Shown here: one piece after another, positions 26,457 through 35,358 of the stretch
How positions within the stretch are numbered: position 1 is the first letter of the stretch
Layout: every line of letters begins with the position of its first letter
DNA from: Lachnospiraceae bacterium oral taxon 096
GTDB taxonomy: Bacteria > Bacillota > Clostridia > Lachnospirales > Lachnospiraceae
Direction of reading: 5' to 3'
Assembly: GCA_018141845.1 (NCBI GenBank)
Contig: CP073340.1
Location: 1,637,001 to 1,701,000, forward strand
Length of the DNA: 64,000 nt
Program-made: the position numbers and the translations under genes
Notes under the pieces: model-generated
Told to the model about the DNA's origin: nothing
The model's input: the letters and a program-made list of their open reading frames with translations, nothing else
The model's database searches: none

Positions 26457-26508
26457 ATATCCTGACGAGTATAAGGCAACTTTGTGACTTGTCAGGATAT
26501 TTTGTCTT
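26457..26508 (+). terminator. Terminator after the cohesin-domain gene
   Basis: Thirteen-base arms 26457-26469 and 26488-26500 with one wobble pair and an 18-base loop, followed by TTTTG. Ends the glucosaminidase-cohesin unit. Confidence 0.75.
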
Positions 26509-26604
26509 TGTTGTTATGTAAGAATAATTTATGAAATGGTAAGAAAATAGTTATAGACAGAATTGTTTTTTTGTTAAAATTATATCAAAAAAAGGAGGAG
26601 TATC

Positions 26605-27816
26605 ATGAGGAAAAAATGTATATTTATTGGTTCACTTGCCGCATTGATGTTGGGAACGACGATGGTATCGAATGCAGCAAGCAGTGCAAATGCAGGACAG
26701 TGGAAGAAAGCATTGATTGGATGGCTATATACCCATGCAGATGGCAAAGAAGCCAAGAATGAGTGGGTAAAAGTAGGACAAAAGTGGTATCATTTTGACA
26801 AAGATGGTGTGATGAACACAGGGTGGTATCAGGATTTGGGCGATCAATGGTATTATCTGGATCCAGACAATGGAGATATGAAGACACAGCCAGTGACGAT
26901 CAATGGTGTTCGATATGAATTTAATGCTGATGGTTCATGGAAGCACAAGAGAGCGGCTTGGGTAAAATCGGGAAGTCGCTGGTGGTATCGCCACAGTGAT
27001 GGTTCCTACACAAGAAATAACTGGGAAAAGATCGATCAAAAGTGGTACTATTTTGATGGGGACGGCTGGATGAAGGAAGGTTGGATTCAGCAACCAAATG
27101 GAAGATGGTATTACTTAAATCCGGGCAGTGGAGATATGAGAATAGAACCACTGACACAAAATGGAAAGACCTATTACTTTGATCGAGACCTTGGATTTTG
27201 GATCGTAGGTGATATCCAAAGTGGAAAGAAGTCCAATCAGCGTCCAACAAAACAAGAATTTATTCAGGCGATGAATAGAACAAAGGCATTTTCTTCTCCA
27301 CATGTCGACCCAGACATTGACCCGTCAAAGGCATTGTTTGTCTATAGTGGAAAGACACTGGCTCAGATCAATTCGGAAGCAGAGCTTTCGGCCATTATTG
27401 ACAAAGTGAATGCAGGTCAAATGGATGTAACGGAAGGAAGATGGAAAGTTGAGAGAATGACGGGGAATGACAAGTCAGAGATTCGATCATTTTCTTATGA
27501 AAAATCAGAGCCTCATTACCTCTATGAAGATCAACATCTAGATATTGAAAATATGTCAGAGGCAAAGACAAGCTTTCGCATGGTTTCTGACTTTTTGGGC
27601 GTAAATTATACGCCGGATCTTAAGGATGTGGTCTTGATTGACTCCAATTATGATACCCATCTTGGACAGGAACTCTTTGTTGTCAAGAGATTTTCAAATG
27701 GTCAAATTAAGATTGGTTGTATTTACACTGTAAATATGTATGGAACTCAAGTCAACAGAGGATGGTACACACTGGCTCAGATCAAGGATCTTTTGAGCAA
27801 GGTGAAGGGAAATTAA
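26605..27816 (+). CDS. Secreted cell-wall-binding repeat protein
   Basis: A 403-residue secreted protein. The signal peptide is MRKKCIFIGSLAALMLGTTM ending near SNA-AS. Residues about 35-205 are five or six wall-binding repeats of the choline-binding type, for example GWYQDLGDQWYYLDPDNGDM and GWIQQPNGRWYYLNPGSGDM, aromatic-rich and expected to bind wall teichoic acid or polysaccharide. The C-terminal half (from about residue 215) has no domain I know; it may be the functional part. AAAGGAGGAG precedes the ATG. It is convergent with the SGNH gene and shares a terminator. Confidence 0.88.
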   Translation: MRKKCIFIGSLAALMLGTTMVSNAASSANAGQWKKALIGWLYTHADGKEAKNEWVKVGQKWYHFDKDGVMNTGWYQDLGDQWYYLDPDNGDMKTQPVTINGVRYEFNADGSWKHKRAAWVKSGSRWWYRHSDGSYTRNNWEKIDQKWYYFDGDGWMKEGWIQQPNGRWYYLNPGSGDMRIEPLTQNGKTYYFDRDLGFWIVGDIQSGKKSNQRPTKQEFIQAMNRTKAFSSPHVDPDIDPSKALFVYSGKTLAQINSEAELSAIIDKVNAGQMDVTEGRWKVERMTGNDKSEIRSFSYEKSEPHYLYEDQHLDIENMSEAKTSFRMVSDFLGVNYTPDLKDVVLIDSNYDTHLGQELFVVKRFSNGQIKIGCIYTVNMYGTQVNRGWYTLAQIKDLLSKVKGN

Positions 27817-27820
27817 TCAA

Positions 27821-27864
27821 AAGGGAGAGCCTTCAAGTAGTTTCACTTGGAGGCTCTCCTTTTT
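27821..27864. terminator. Bidirectional terminator between two convergent genes
   Basis: Arms 27821-27838 and 27845-27862 pair almost perfectly, with A's on the left and TTTTT on the right, so it can serve both the wall-binding gene (plus) and the SGNH gene (minus). Confidence 0.85.
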
Positions 27865-27873
27865 GTAGGTAAT

Positions 27874-28794
27874 TTATTTTTGAATGCCCTTTGTCTTTAG
27901 CCATTCTGCCCATGTTTTATAATATTTTCCATGGATATGCGTATCATCAGAGGTCATTTTTGGATTGAGTGCACCGTGCTCGTCATCAAAGAGAACATTG
28001 GCATCAAGATAGAAGATATTGGTGTTGTTGGCAAACTTTTTTAATATCTCATTGAGTTCGTTGATCCTCTTGTTATTGACATCCTTGTCACTGGCACTGC
28101 GAGATTTGGTGACATGGAGATTCGCTTGGACAAAGATAATTGCCCCTGGTTGGTATTTTTGAACAGTTTGGATGACTTGGGTGGCATGGGATTCAATGAC
28201 ATTCATTGGAAATCCCAATTCATTGATGCCTAGCATAATATAAATTTTTCCAAACTTTTTCGTTGCCAATAAATTTTCCAATGTCGATTTTGTAGTTTTG
28301 TCAATGGAAAGTGTCTTTTTAAAGGCATCCTTAAAATCAAGCCCAGCACTGCAAAAATAAGTTGTATTGTTGAGTCCAGAAAACATACGGATACCATCTG
28401 TTCGAGAATCTCCGATAAAGAGAGCATCGGAGAAATAGTCATCTGTGACAGTGACAAAATTGGCCTTGGCAGGTGCAGCTGCAGTGGTGGCTGCAGTGGT
28501 TGCTAGGCTTTCTGCAGCAGAACTGGACTCAGCGGCCACAGTCGTAGTGCTCGCATTTTTTGCAGCTGTAGTGCTTACACTTGTCTGTGCAGGAGAGCTT
28601 TCTGATACAGGATTGGAAGAAACTGACGCAGTTTCCTTTGTCACAGAATCCTCTGTTTCTTTGTTATTATCATGGAATGCCTCCACAATGAAGGTGTTAC
28701 TTTTTAGAATTTGTGGCAGTACAAATGGATAGCAAATCAATGTTGCTATTCCTATAGCAATCAAAAATTGCTTTCTGTGATTATCTTTTTTCAT
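27874..28794 (-). CDS. Membrane-anchored SGNH/GDSL acyl esterase or O-acetyltransferase
   Basis: A 306-residue protein with an N-terminal membrane anchor (FLIAIGIATLICYPFVLPQIL), an Ala/Ser/Thr-rich linker at about 40-110, and an outer SGNH domain. Motifs are FIGDSRTDG (Ser), LGINELG (Asn block) and the late DDTHIHGKYY (Asp-His). It follows an MBOAT gene by 35 bases on the same strand, the arrangement of O-acetylation pairs in which the MBOAT moves the acyl group over the membrane and the SGNH protein transfers it to a wall polymer. The acceptor (peptidoglycan or other polysaccharide) is not determined. AAGGGAT precedes the ATG. Confidence 0.88.
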   Translation of the reverse strand: MKKDNHRKQFLIAIGIATLICYPFVLPQILKSNTFIVEAFHDNNKETEDSVTKETASVSSNPVSESSPAQTSVSTTAAKNASTTTVAAESSSAAESLATTAATTAAAPAKANFVTVTDDYFSDALFIGDSRTDGIRMFSGLNNTTYFCSAGLDFKDAFKKTLSIDKTTKSTLENLLATKKFGKIYIMLGINELGFPMNVIESHATQVIQTVQKYQPGAIIFVQANLHVTKSRSASDKDVNNKRINELNEILKKFANNTNIFYLDANVLFDDEHGALNPKMTSDDTHIHGKYYKTWAEWLKTKGIQK

Positions 28795-28829
28795 AATGAA
28801 ATCCCTTAAAACATCCCTTCGTCAAAGTT

Positions 28830-30290
28830 TTAGAAGCCACCATAGGCAAATGTATCATTAAGTCCCATATAGATAGAGTATACACTAAATAAGAAGATAA
28901 AAATCAAGAAAATATGTCCAAAGAGAGTATCCTTAATCTTTTTGTATACAATAAATGGTATTTTAGTTGAAAATAAAACGCATAAAAGCAATAACAATAT
29001 CCAATATGGAGTCACATAGCTTGCAAAATCTTTACCAGAGGCAGATCCGACCTTTCCGAGAAATGGAAATAGTTTTTTAAAGAAGATTCCCATAGAAGGA
29101 AGATCTGTGATAGAGAAAAATACCCAGTTGATGGGAATTAAAATAATCATATAGATATGTCCCAGGACTGGAAAAGCTCGGAGAATATCGCCGAGAAAGG
29201 CTCGTTCAATTGCCATACAGGCAAATAAAAATAGTCCCCAGAGAATAAAATTGAAGTTTGCTCCATGCCAAATGGCGGTAAACATCCAGACAATGAACAT
29301 ATTGCGGTAGGTTAAAAATGTTCCATTTTTACTTCCACCAAGGGGAATATAAATATAATTTTTAAACCAATTTCCAAGTGTAATATGCCAGCGTCTCCAA
29401 AACTCTTGCATAGTCAAAGAGATATAGGGATGATTAAAGTTTTCTGGGATGCTGATGCCAAGGATAATACCAAGCCCCACAGCCATAAGAGAGTAGCCAA
29501 GCCAGTCAAAATAAAGATAAAAGCTTTGTCCTGCAATAGCTAACCAAGCCAGTGGTGTGCTGATGGCATCATAGCCAAAATTACCTGCATTGGTCCACAG
29601 ATGATGTACACGATTGGCAAGTAAGACCTTGATCCCCAGACCAAAGATAAACATCTTCAATCCTTCAGAGAGCATAGGCATTGAAAAACCACGCCTGCGA
29701 ATTTGTTCGCGAACATTTTCGTAGTTCATGATCGGACCTTGTGTCAATTGAGGGAACATACTCATATAGGAGCCAAATTTAATTAAACTGTTGGCTGGAC
29801 GAGTTTCTTTTCTATAAATGTCAACAAGGTAGGCGATGGACTGAAAAATATAAAAGCTCATTCCCATCGGTACGGCAATGTGAAAGGCTGGAAGATCCAT
29901 AGTCTCTGCAGAAAAATGGAAGATCAAACCGATGCATCGCAAAATAAAGGAAGTATACTTAAAAAAGATTAAGATGACCGCATTGACAACGACGCCAATG
30001 TGCAGTAGTTTCTTTTGGTTTTTCCCTTCATTGTGAAAAATAAGCATTCCGAAAATAAAATTAAATAAAATAATTGCCAAAAAGAGCAATACATAGACTG
30101 GAATGAGTCTTAAAAAGTTGGCTTGTTTCTCTACAGGTAAACTGCGAGCTGTTTGAGCGAGTCCCACTCCATAAAAAAGGATGCTGGAGACAAAGATCAA
30201 AAGATTTCGCCTTGTAGAGGGGAGCAAGCGATAAATGCCAAGGAAAATTGGCAAAAAGATAAAGATAAATTCCAAGCTGCTAAAAATCAT
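28830..30290 (-). CDS. MBOAT-family O-acyltransferase (AlgI/DltB-like)
   Basis: A 486-residue polytopic membrane protein with about ten to twelve spans. MBOAT features: the region FWRRWHITLGNWFKNYIYIPLGG and the catalytic His in IWHGANFNFILWG. Members move acetyl groups across the membrane for alginate, teichoic acid or peptidoglycan modification. The downstream SGNH gene is the expected partner transferase. GGGGGAAAG lies before the start. There are no polysaccharide synthesis genes next to it, so the modified polymer is open; nearby wall hydrolase and wall-binding genes suggest the cell wall. Confidence 0.93.
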   Translation of the reverse strand: MIFSSLEFIFIFLPIFLGIYRLLPSTRRNLLIFVSSILFYGVGLAQTARSLPVEKQANFLRLIPVYVLLFLAIILFNFIFGMLIFHNEGKNQKKLLHIGVVVNAVILIFFKYTSFILRCIGLIFHFSAETMDLPAFHIAVPMGMSFYIFQSIAYLVDIYRKETRPANSLIKFGSYMSMFPQLTQGPIMNYENVREQIRRRGFSMPMLSEGLKMFIFGLGIKVLLANRVHHLWTNAGNFGYDAISTPLAWLAIAGQSFYLYFDWLGYSLMAVGLGIILGISIPENFNHPYISLTMQEFWRRWHITLGNWFKNYIYIPLGGSKNGTFLTYRNMFIVWMFTAIWHGANFNFILWGLFLFACMAIERAFLGDILRAFPVLGHIYMIILIPINWVFFSITDLPSMGIFFKKLFPFLGKVGSASGKDFASYVTPYWILLLLLCVLFSTKIPFIVYKKIKDTLFGHIFLIFIFLFSVYSIYMGLNDTFAYGGF

Positions 30291-30325
30291 AACTTTCCCC
30301 CTGTGTTTAGTCTAATCGCAGCTTT

Positions 30326-30331
30326 ATTATA
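30326..30331 (-). promoter_or_regulatory. -10 element for the MBOAT-SGNH unit
   Basis: A perfect TATAAT on the minus strand, 36 bases upstream of the MBOAT start. The -35 is not clear. It faces away from the GntR gene. Confidence 0.5.
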
Positions 30332-30367
30332 ACAAAAACAAGTAATTTTATCTACATTAGATTGATT

Positions 30368-30396
30368 GTATTTGTGTAATGTGTTACACTATGAAT
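30368..30396 (+). promoter_or_regulatory. GntR promoter with operator filling the spacer
   Basis: TTGTAT (30368-30373) and TATGAA (30391-30396) are 17 bases apart. The spacer holds the inverted repeat GTGTAA-TGTG-TTACAC (30375-30390), a GntR-type operator. Binding there would shut the promoter, so the gene downstream is probably autoregulated. Confidence 0.6.
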
Positions 30397-30432
30397 ATAA
30401 CAAATGTAATTATGTGGTGAGGGGGTGATTTT

Positions 30433-30813
30433 ATGGAACTATTTATTGATTTTAAAAGTGACGAGGCCATCTATGTGCAGCTTTGCAATCAGATTATTAT
30501 GAGCATTGCGACAGAAAGGATTAAGGAGGGGGATTCCCTCCCTTCAGTTCGTCAACTTGCTGATACAGTGGGAATTAATATGCACACAGTCAATAAGGCA
30601 TATAGCATTTTAAAGCAGGAAGGTTTTATTAAATTGGATAGAAGAAAAGGTGCAGTCATCAATGTCGATGTCGATAAGATGCGTGTACTTCGCCATATGG
30701 AAAAGGAGTTTTCTGTTGTGATTGCGAGAGGAATTTGTAATGGTGTCAGCCGAGAAGATGCACATGAAATTGTAGATAAACTCTATAACCAATATTTTTC
30801 ACATGAAATTTAG
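30433..30813 (+). CDS. GntR/YtrA-type transcriptional regulator
   Basis: A 126-residue regulator with an N-terminal GntR winged helix (AIYVQLCNQIIMSIATERIKEGDSLPSVRQLADTVGINMHTVNKAY) and a short C-terminal tail of about 50 residues, which is the YtrA subfamily. YtrA regulators usually sit with ABC transporter genes, but none is here. Instead mcsA, mcsB and clpC follow, where ctsR would stand in many Firmicutes. A palindrome upstream suggests autoregulation. GAGGGGG precedes the ATG. Whether it controls the clp genes is unproven because they have their own -10. Confidence 0.9.
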   Translation: MELFIDFKSDEAIYVQLCNQIIMSIATERIKEGDSLPSVRQLADTVGINMHTVNKAYSILKQEGFIKLDRRKGAVINVDVDKMRVLRHMEKEFSVVIARGICNGVSREDAHEIVDKLYNQYFSHEI

Positions 30814-30830
30814 CAATATTGCAGTATAAT
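30813..30830 (+). promoter_or_regulatory. Possible promoter of mcsA-mcsB-clpC with a palindrome
   Basis: A perfect TATAAT (30825-30830) lies 37 bases before mcsA; no good -35 is seen. Just upstream is the palindrome GCAATATTGC (30813-30822). No CtsR tandem heptamer is present. The palindrome might be an operator or chance. Confidence 0.45.
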
Positions 30831-30867
30831 AATAGGTGGGAATACAAGAAGAAAGGGACGACAGATT

Positions 30868-31371
30868 ATGTTGTGTGAAAGATGTAAGGTACGAGAAGCA
30901 AATATCCAATACACAGAAATTATTGATGGAGTCAAAAAGGAACATCATTTTTGCTCGCAGTGTGCAAAGGATATGGATCAATATTCCTCCCTGTTTGAAG
31001 GAGATTTTTCATTAAAAAAATTGTTGACAGGACTATTTAGTCAGGCAGCCGATGAGGTGGGCAAGGAGTATGGACTCGTTGTTTGCCCAACTTGTCATAC
31101 AAGTTATGATGAGTTTTTGGAGCAATCAACCTTTGGTTGCAAGGATTGCTATAATACTTTTGGCATTTTAATGGAAGAAAGCGTAAAGCAATTGCAGGGA
31201 GCGAAGGAGCACAAGGGAAAAGTGCCAAAAATAAAGAAAAAAGCAATGGTGGAAAAGACGGAAGTGGAAAGCTTAAAGGAGCAGTTGCAGGCCGCACTGG
31301 AAATTGAAGATTATGAGACAGCAGCAGCTTGTCGAGATGAGATTCGCCGATTGACAGGAGGAATGAGCTGA
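30868..31371 (+). CDS. mcsA: McsA-like zinc-finger/UVR-domain protein
   Basis: A 167-residue McsA. Two zinc-binding pairs are at the N-terminus (LCERCKVRE with FCSQCAKD) and two more at about 75-95 (VCPTCHTSYDE with GCKDCYNTFG). The C-terminal UVR motif (LQAALEIEDYETAAACRDEIRRL) mediates contact with Clp ATPase or McsB. In Bacillus it activates the arginine kinase McsB. Its stop overlaps the mcsB ATG by one base. Confidence 0.92.
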   Translation: MLCERCKVREANIQYTEIIDGVKKEHHFCSQCAKDMDQYSSLFEGDFSLKKLLTGLFSQAADEVGKEYGLVVCPTCHTSYDEFLEQSTFGCKDCYNTFGILMEESVKQLQGAKEHKGKVPKIKKKAMVEKTEVESLKEQLQAALEIEDYETAAACRDEIRRLTGGMS

Positions 31372-32402
31372 TGTGGTTTGATCAAATTGCGTTGAGTGCA
31401 GAAAATAATATTGTCAGCAGTAGAGTGCGCATTGTGCGAAATTTTGACAACTATCTTTTTCCAGCAAAATTAGGGCGAGAAGATGCCAAAGAGATTGTGA
31501 AAATGTCAATGGATGAGCTTGGTGACCTTGGAAAAGATGGTGTTCTTTTAAAGAAATATTTGCATCAAATGTCGGATGTTCAAAGAATTGCGTTGCGAGA
31601 AAGAAGGGTGATTAATTCCACAGCAGCAAAAAAAAGGGATGCTATTGGGTTATTGTTGAGTGAAAACGAAGCCCTCAGTGTGGTGATCAATGGCGATGAC
31701 CACATTCGTCTGCAGATGGTCGGCTGTGGAATTTGTTTAAATCAACTTTGGGAAAGAGTCAATGAGATTGATGATCAAATCAATGAGCGCTTTCCCTATG
31801 CATTTGACGAAAAGTATGGCTATATGACCTCATATTTGACCAATATGGGGACGGGATTAAAGGCAAATATTATTTTGCATTTGCCAGTGTTGGCAAGAAA
31901 TAGAGGGATTGATAAACTGGTCAATAGCTTGAGTCGATTTGGCGTGACGGTGCGAAGTGTCTATACAGCCAATGGTGAGAGTATAGGAAGCTTTTTTGAT
32001 GTGAGCAATACAAAGACACTTGGGCAAAGCGAAAAAGAAATTATTGATCAGATTAAGCGTGTGGCTTTGAGGCTCAATACGCATGAGATGGAGGCAAGAA
32101 AAAAAGAGCTAGAGGAGCATTCGATTGATGTGTCTGATCGGGTATATCGCTCTTATGGAATACTAAAGTACGCAAGGAAATTAAGTCTAAAGGATGCCTT
32201 GACCCATTTGAGTGTGGTGATGCGAGGAGCGAGTGACCATATTTTGATTGGAAGTCATTTGGAGTCACTCTATGCCTTGACCATTAAAATTCAGCCAGCC
32301 AATATTTTAGAGAGAGCAGATGGGAACTTGGGCAAGGAAGAAGTGGACATTGCGAGGGCAGACTATGTCCGTGAGTACCTAGATCGTATAATGTGTGAGT
32401 AG
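31371..32402 (+). CDS. mcsB: McsB-type protein arginine kinase, divergent active site
   Basis: A 343-residue phosphagen-kinase-fold protein aligned over its length with McsB, which marks proteins for ClpCP by phosphorylating arginines. N-terminal SSRVRIVRNF and the DRVYRSYGIL block are normal. However, compared from memory with Bacillus McsB, NEEDHIRIQ reads NGDDHIRLQ (108-109 altered), TSCPTNVGTGLRAS reads TSYLTNMGTGLKAN (Cys to Tyr 155, Arg to Lys 164) and the YGEGSEAVG loop reads YTANGESIG. These touch catalytic and ATP-binding positions. The gene is intact, so it may be a weak kinase, one with changed specificity, or a kinase-dead adaptor. Operon mcsA-mcsB-clpC. Confidence 0.85.
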   Translation: MWFDQIALSAENNIVSSRVRIVRNFDNYLFPAKLGREDAKEIVKMSMDELGDLGKDGVLLKKYLHQMSDVQRIALRERRVINSTAAKKRDAIGLLLSENEALSVVINGDDHIRLQMVGCGICLNQLWERVNEIDDQINERFPYAFDEKYGYMTSYLTNMGTGLKANIILHLPVLARNRGIDKLVNSLSRFGVTVRSVYTANGESIGSFFDVSNTKTLGQSEKEIIDQIKRVALRLNTHEMEARKKELEEHSIDVSDRVYRSYGILKYARKLSLKDALTHLSVVMRGASDHILIGSHLESLYALTIKIQPANILERADGNLGKEEVDIARADYVREYLDRIMCE

Positions 32403-32414
32403 TGGAGGAAATAG

Positions 32415-34895
32415 ATGGCAGATAGATATACAAGTCAAGCGAGAAGAGCAATCGAGTTGGCTGTGGAGGCAACAAGGGAATTGAGGCATGGCTATGTGGG
32501 AACAGAGCATCTTCTCCTTGGTTTGCTTCGAGAGGGAAATGGAGTTGCAGCAAGAGTGCTAGAAAGTCATGATGTGACAGAAGAAAAGATCGTAGAGCTC
32601 ATTGATAAGTTGCTCAGCACTTCAGCTTTTGTGGCAGTGGATGATGATATGGAATATTCTCCAGTAGCTGCTCGTGTACTTGAGGCGGCAGATCAGGAGT
32701 CTAGGCGCTATAAGTCAAAATTAGTGGGAACAGAGCATATTTTAATTGCAATTTTAAAGAGCGAAAATTGTATCGCAAGTCGATTGCTCAGAACGCTCAG
32801 TGTAAATGTCCAAAAGATCTATATTGATATTTTAAATACAATGGGACAGGAGACAAATGCTGTAAAGGGAGAGCTCTATTCTGAGGAAAAAAGTGAGGGC
32901 AATACGCCGACACTAGATCGCTATTCCCGAGACTTGACACAATTGGCAAGAGAGGGAAAACTGGATCCAGTCATTGGAAGAGACAATGAAATGAAAAGAG
33001 TGATGCAGATTTTGAGCAGGCGAACAAAGAATAACCCTGTCTTAATCGGAGAACCAGGTGTGGGAAAGACCGCCGTGGTCGAAGGCCTTGCTCAACTGAT
33101 TGTTCAAAAAAATGTTCCAGAGACATTGTTAGATAAGCGATTGGTGACTTTGGATTTGTCAGGAATGATTGCTGGATCAAAGTACAGGGGAGAATTTGAA
33201 GAGAGAATTAAAAATGTCATCAATGAGGTAATCCAGGCAGAAGATGTCTTATTATTTATTGATGAAATTCATACGATTATTGGTGCAGGAAGTGCAGAAG
33301 GCTCAATGGATGCGTCAAACATCTTAAAGCCGTCTTTAGCTAGGGGGGAGTTGCAGCTCATTGGTGCAACCACTATTGAGGAATATAGAAAACATATTGA
33401 AAAAGATGCGGCCCTAGAGCGAAGGTTTCAGCCAATCACGGTAGAAGAGCCGAGTGAGGAGGAGTCCTATGAAATTTTGAGGGGATTGCGCTCAAAGTAT
33501 GAGGAGCATCATCATTTGACCATCACGGATGATGCCCTAAAGGCCGCAGTATCCCTTTCGACAAGGTACATTTCGGATCGTTTTTTGCCAGATAAAGCCA
33601 TTGATTTGATTGATGAGGCGGCTTCTCGTGTTCGTTTAAAGGACTTTGCTGAGCCAGAGGAGATTCAGAGTTTAGAAAAGGAAATTTCTCGATTGGAAAT
33701 CCAAAAGGAAACTGCGATTCGGGCAGAGGCCTACGAAAGGGCAGCACAAATTAAGAAGAAGCAGGAGAAAAAGAAGGGTAAGATTGAAGCCATTAGGCAA
33801 AAGTGGCAAAAGGAGAGGGAAAGCAAGAAATTAGTCGTTGAGGAAGGAAATATTGCCGATGTTGTTGCAATTTGGACAAAGATTCCTGTAAAGAAATTGA
33901 CTGAGGGAGAGAGCGAAAGGTTAAGAAAGCTTGAAGAGGTGCTTCACCAGAGAGTCATTGGTCAGGATGAGGCAGTGACTGCGGTTGCTAAGGCCATTCG
34001 AAGAGGGCGAGTGGGGCTAAAAGATCCAAAAAGACCGATTGGCTCATTTCTGTTCTTGGGACCTACAGGTGTGGGAAAGACAGAGCTATCAAAGGCATTG
34101 GCTGAGGCAATATTTGGAACAGAGAATGCCTTAATTCGTGTCGATATGAGCGAATATATGGAGAAGCATTCGGTTTCAAAGATGGTTGGTTCTCCTCCAG
34201 GCTATGTCGGATATGAAGAAGGGGGACAACTTTCTGAGAAGGTTCGAAGAAATCCGTATTCTGTGATTTTATTTGATGAAATTGAAAAGGCACATCCTGA
34301 TGTCTTTAATATCCTATTGCAGGTTCTTGACGATGGTCATATCACAGATGCACAGGGAAGAAAAATTAGCTTTAAAAACACCATTATCATTATGACCAGC
34401 AATGCGGGGGCAGAGCGCATTATTGCTCCAAAACTTTTGGGATTTGCTTCAACAAGTGATGTCAAAGTAGACCATCAACATATGCAAGAAAATGTGATGC
34501 AAGAAGTGAGACAATTATTTAAGCCAGAGTTTTTGAATCGAATTGATGAAACAATTGTATTTCATCAGTTGACAAAAGCAAATTTGACCTCGATAATAGA
34601 CATAGTTTTGGAAGAAATCAACAAGCGAACCAAAGAACATATGGGCTTAGTCTTGGAGGTGACTGATGAGGCCAAAGCCTATCTTGTCGATGTTGGTTAT
34701 GATAAGAAATATGGAGCAAGACCACTAAAGAGAGCACTGCAAAATCAGCTTGAAGATAAGATTGCAGAAGCCATTTTGGATGGAGAGGTCAAGGAAAATA
34801 GTACTGTTTTAGTCGATGTTGACAGTGAGGGGCAGCGAAAGATTTTACTCAAGACACTCAAAAGAGCAAAGAAAAATACCAAGGAGGTAAAGTGA
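32415..34895 (+). CDS. clpC: ATP-dependent Clp protease ATPase ClpC
   Basis: An 826-residue class I Clp ATPase that unfolds substrates for ClpP. The N-domain begins [34 protein letters not shown] and has two repeats. AAA-1 has [16 protein letters not shown]; a UVR-containing middle domain (about 410-460, [19 protein letters not shown]) matches ClpC; AAA-2 has [16 protein letters not shown], and the C-terminal D2 part includes [14 protein letters not shown]. The gene lies 12 bases after mcsB. Its TGA overlaps the ATG of the next gene by one base. All key motifs are intact, unlike McsB. Confidence 0.97.
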   Translation: MADRYTSQARRAIELAVEATRELRHGYVGTEHLLLGLLREGNGVAARVLESHDVTEEKIVELIDKLLSTSAFVAVDDDMEYSPVAARVLEAADQESRRYKSKLVGTEHILIAILKSENCIASRLLRTLSVNVQKIYIDILNTMGQETNAVKGELYSEEKSEGNTPTLDRYSRDLTQLAREGKLDPVIGRDNEMKRVMQILSRRTKNNPVLIGEPGVGKTAVVEGLAQLIVQKNVPETLLDKRLVTLDLSGMIAGSKYRGEFEERIKNVINEVIQAEDVLLFIDEIHTIIGAGSAEGSMDASNILKPSLARGELQLIGATTIEEYRKHIEKDAALERRFQPITVEEPSEEESYEILRGLRSKYEEHHHLTITDDALKAAVSLSTRYISDRFLPDKAIDLIDEAASRVRLKDFAEPEEIQSLEKEISRLEIQKETAIRAEAYERAAQIKKKQEKKKGKIEAIRQKWQKERESKKLVVEEGNIADVVAIWTKIPVKKLTEGESERLRKLEEVLHQRVIGQDEAVTAVAKAIRRGRVGLKDPKRPIGSFLFLGPTGVGKTELSKALAEAIFGTENALIRVDMSEYMEKHSVSKMVGSPPGYVGYEEGGQLSEKVRRNPYSVILFDEIEKAHPDVFNILLQVLDDGHITDAQGRKISFKNTIIIMTSNAGAERIIAPKLLGFASTSDVKVDHQHMQENVMQEVRQLFKPEFLNRIDETIVFHQLTKANLTSIIDIVLEEINKRTKEHMGLVLEVTDEAKAYLVDVGYDKKYGARPLKRALQNQLEDKIAEAILDGEVKENSTVLVDVDSEGQRKILLKTLKRAKKNTKEVK

Positions 34896-35308
34896 TGGCA
34901 GTAGTAAAAGAACTCATTCGCAAGGAAGCAGATGGAAAGTTGAGCTTTGGAGACTTTACATTGAGCGAAAAGAAGAAAGTATCTGATTTTGAGGCATTTG
35001 GAGACCGCTATAAGGTAAAGACATTTAAGGAAATTACAAAATTGGAGAAGAATGAGCTGTTTTCATATGAGTCAATACCGGGGACAGCCGTACATTCGTA
35101 TGCGGTGACAGAAGATGGTGCGACATTTTCCGTGGAAGGAAAAGAGGACGCACAGATCACACTTGGATTGCAAGAGGATACTGTCTATGAGGTATTTGTC
35201 AATGGTGAGGCCATTGGTGGAATGAAGACCAATATGAGTGGGAAATTGGTTGTCAGTGTTGAGCTTGATGGCGATAAACCAGCAGAAGTTAAAGTTGTAA
35301 AGAGATAA
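34895..35308 (+). CDS. Small conserved protein, function unknown
   Basis: A 137-residue soluble protein beginning [21 protein letters not shown] and containing FKEITKLEKNELFSYESIPGTAVHSY and EDAQITLGL. Similar Lachnospiraceae proteins are, as I recall, sometimes labelled endosialidase, but I see no sialidase Asp-box or catalytic motif, so I do not use that name. All-beta character is likely. AAGGAGG lies seven bases before the ATG at 34895, which overlaps the clpC stop; co-translation with clpC is likely, so a role near the protease is conceivable. Confidence 0.85.
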   Translation: MAVVKELIRKEADGKLSFGDFTLSEKKKVSDFEAFGDRYKVKTFKEITKLEKNELFSYESIPGTAVHSYAVTEDGATFSVEGKEDAQITLGLQEDTVYEVFVNGEAIGGMKTNMSGKLVVSVELDGDKPAEVKVVKR

Positions 35309-35316
35309 TAAAACAA

Positions 35317-35346
35317 AGAGTCGGGGCTATCCCGGCTCTTGTTGTT
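35317..35346 (+). terminator. Terminator after the clpC unit
   Basis: AGAGTCGGGG/TCCCGGCTCT-type arms (35317-35326, 35330-35339) form a GC-rich hairpin followed by tgttgtt. Weak U tract; it probably closes the mcsA-clpC unit. Confidence 0.6.
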
Positions 35347-35358
35347 CAAGAGGAAGTT

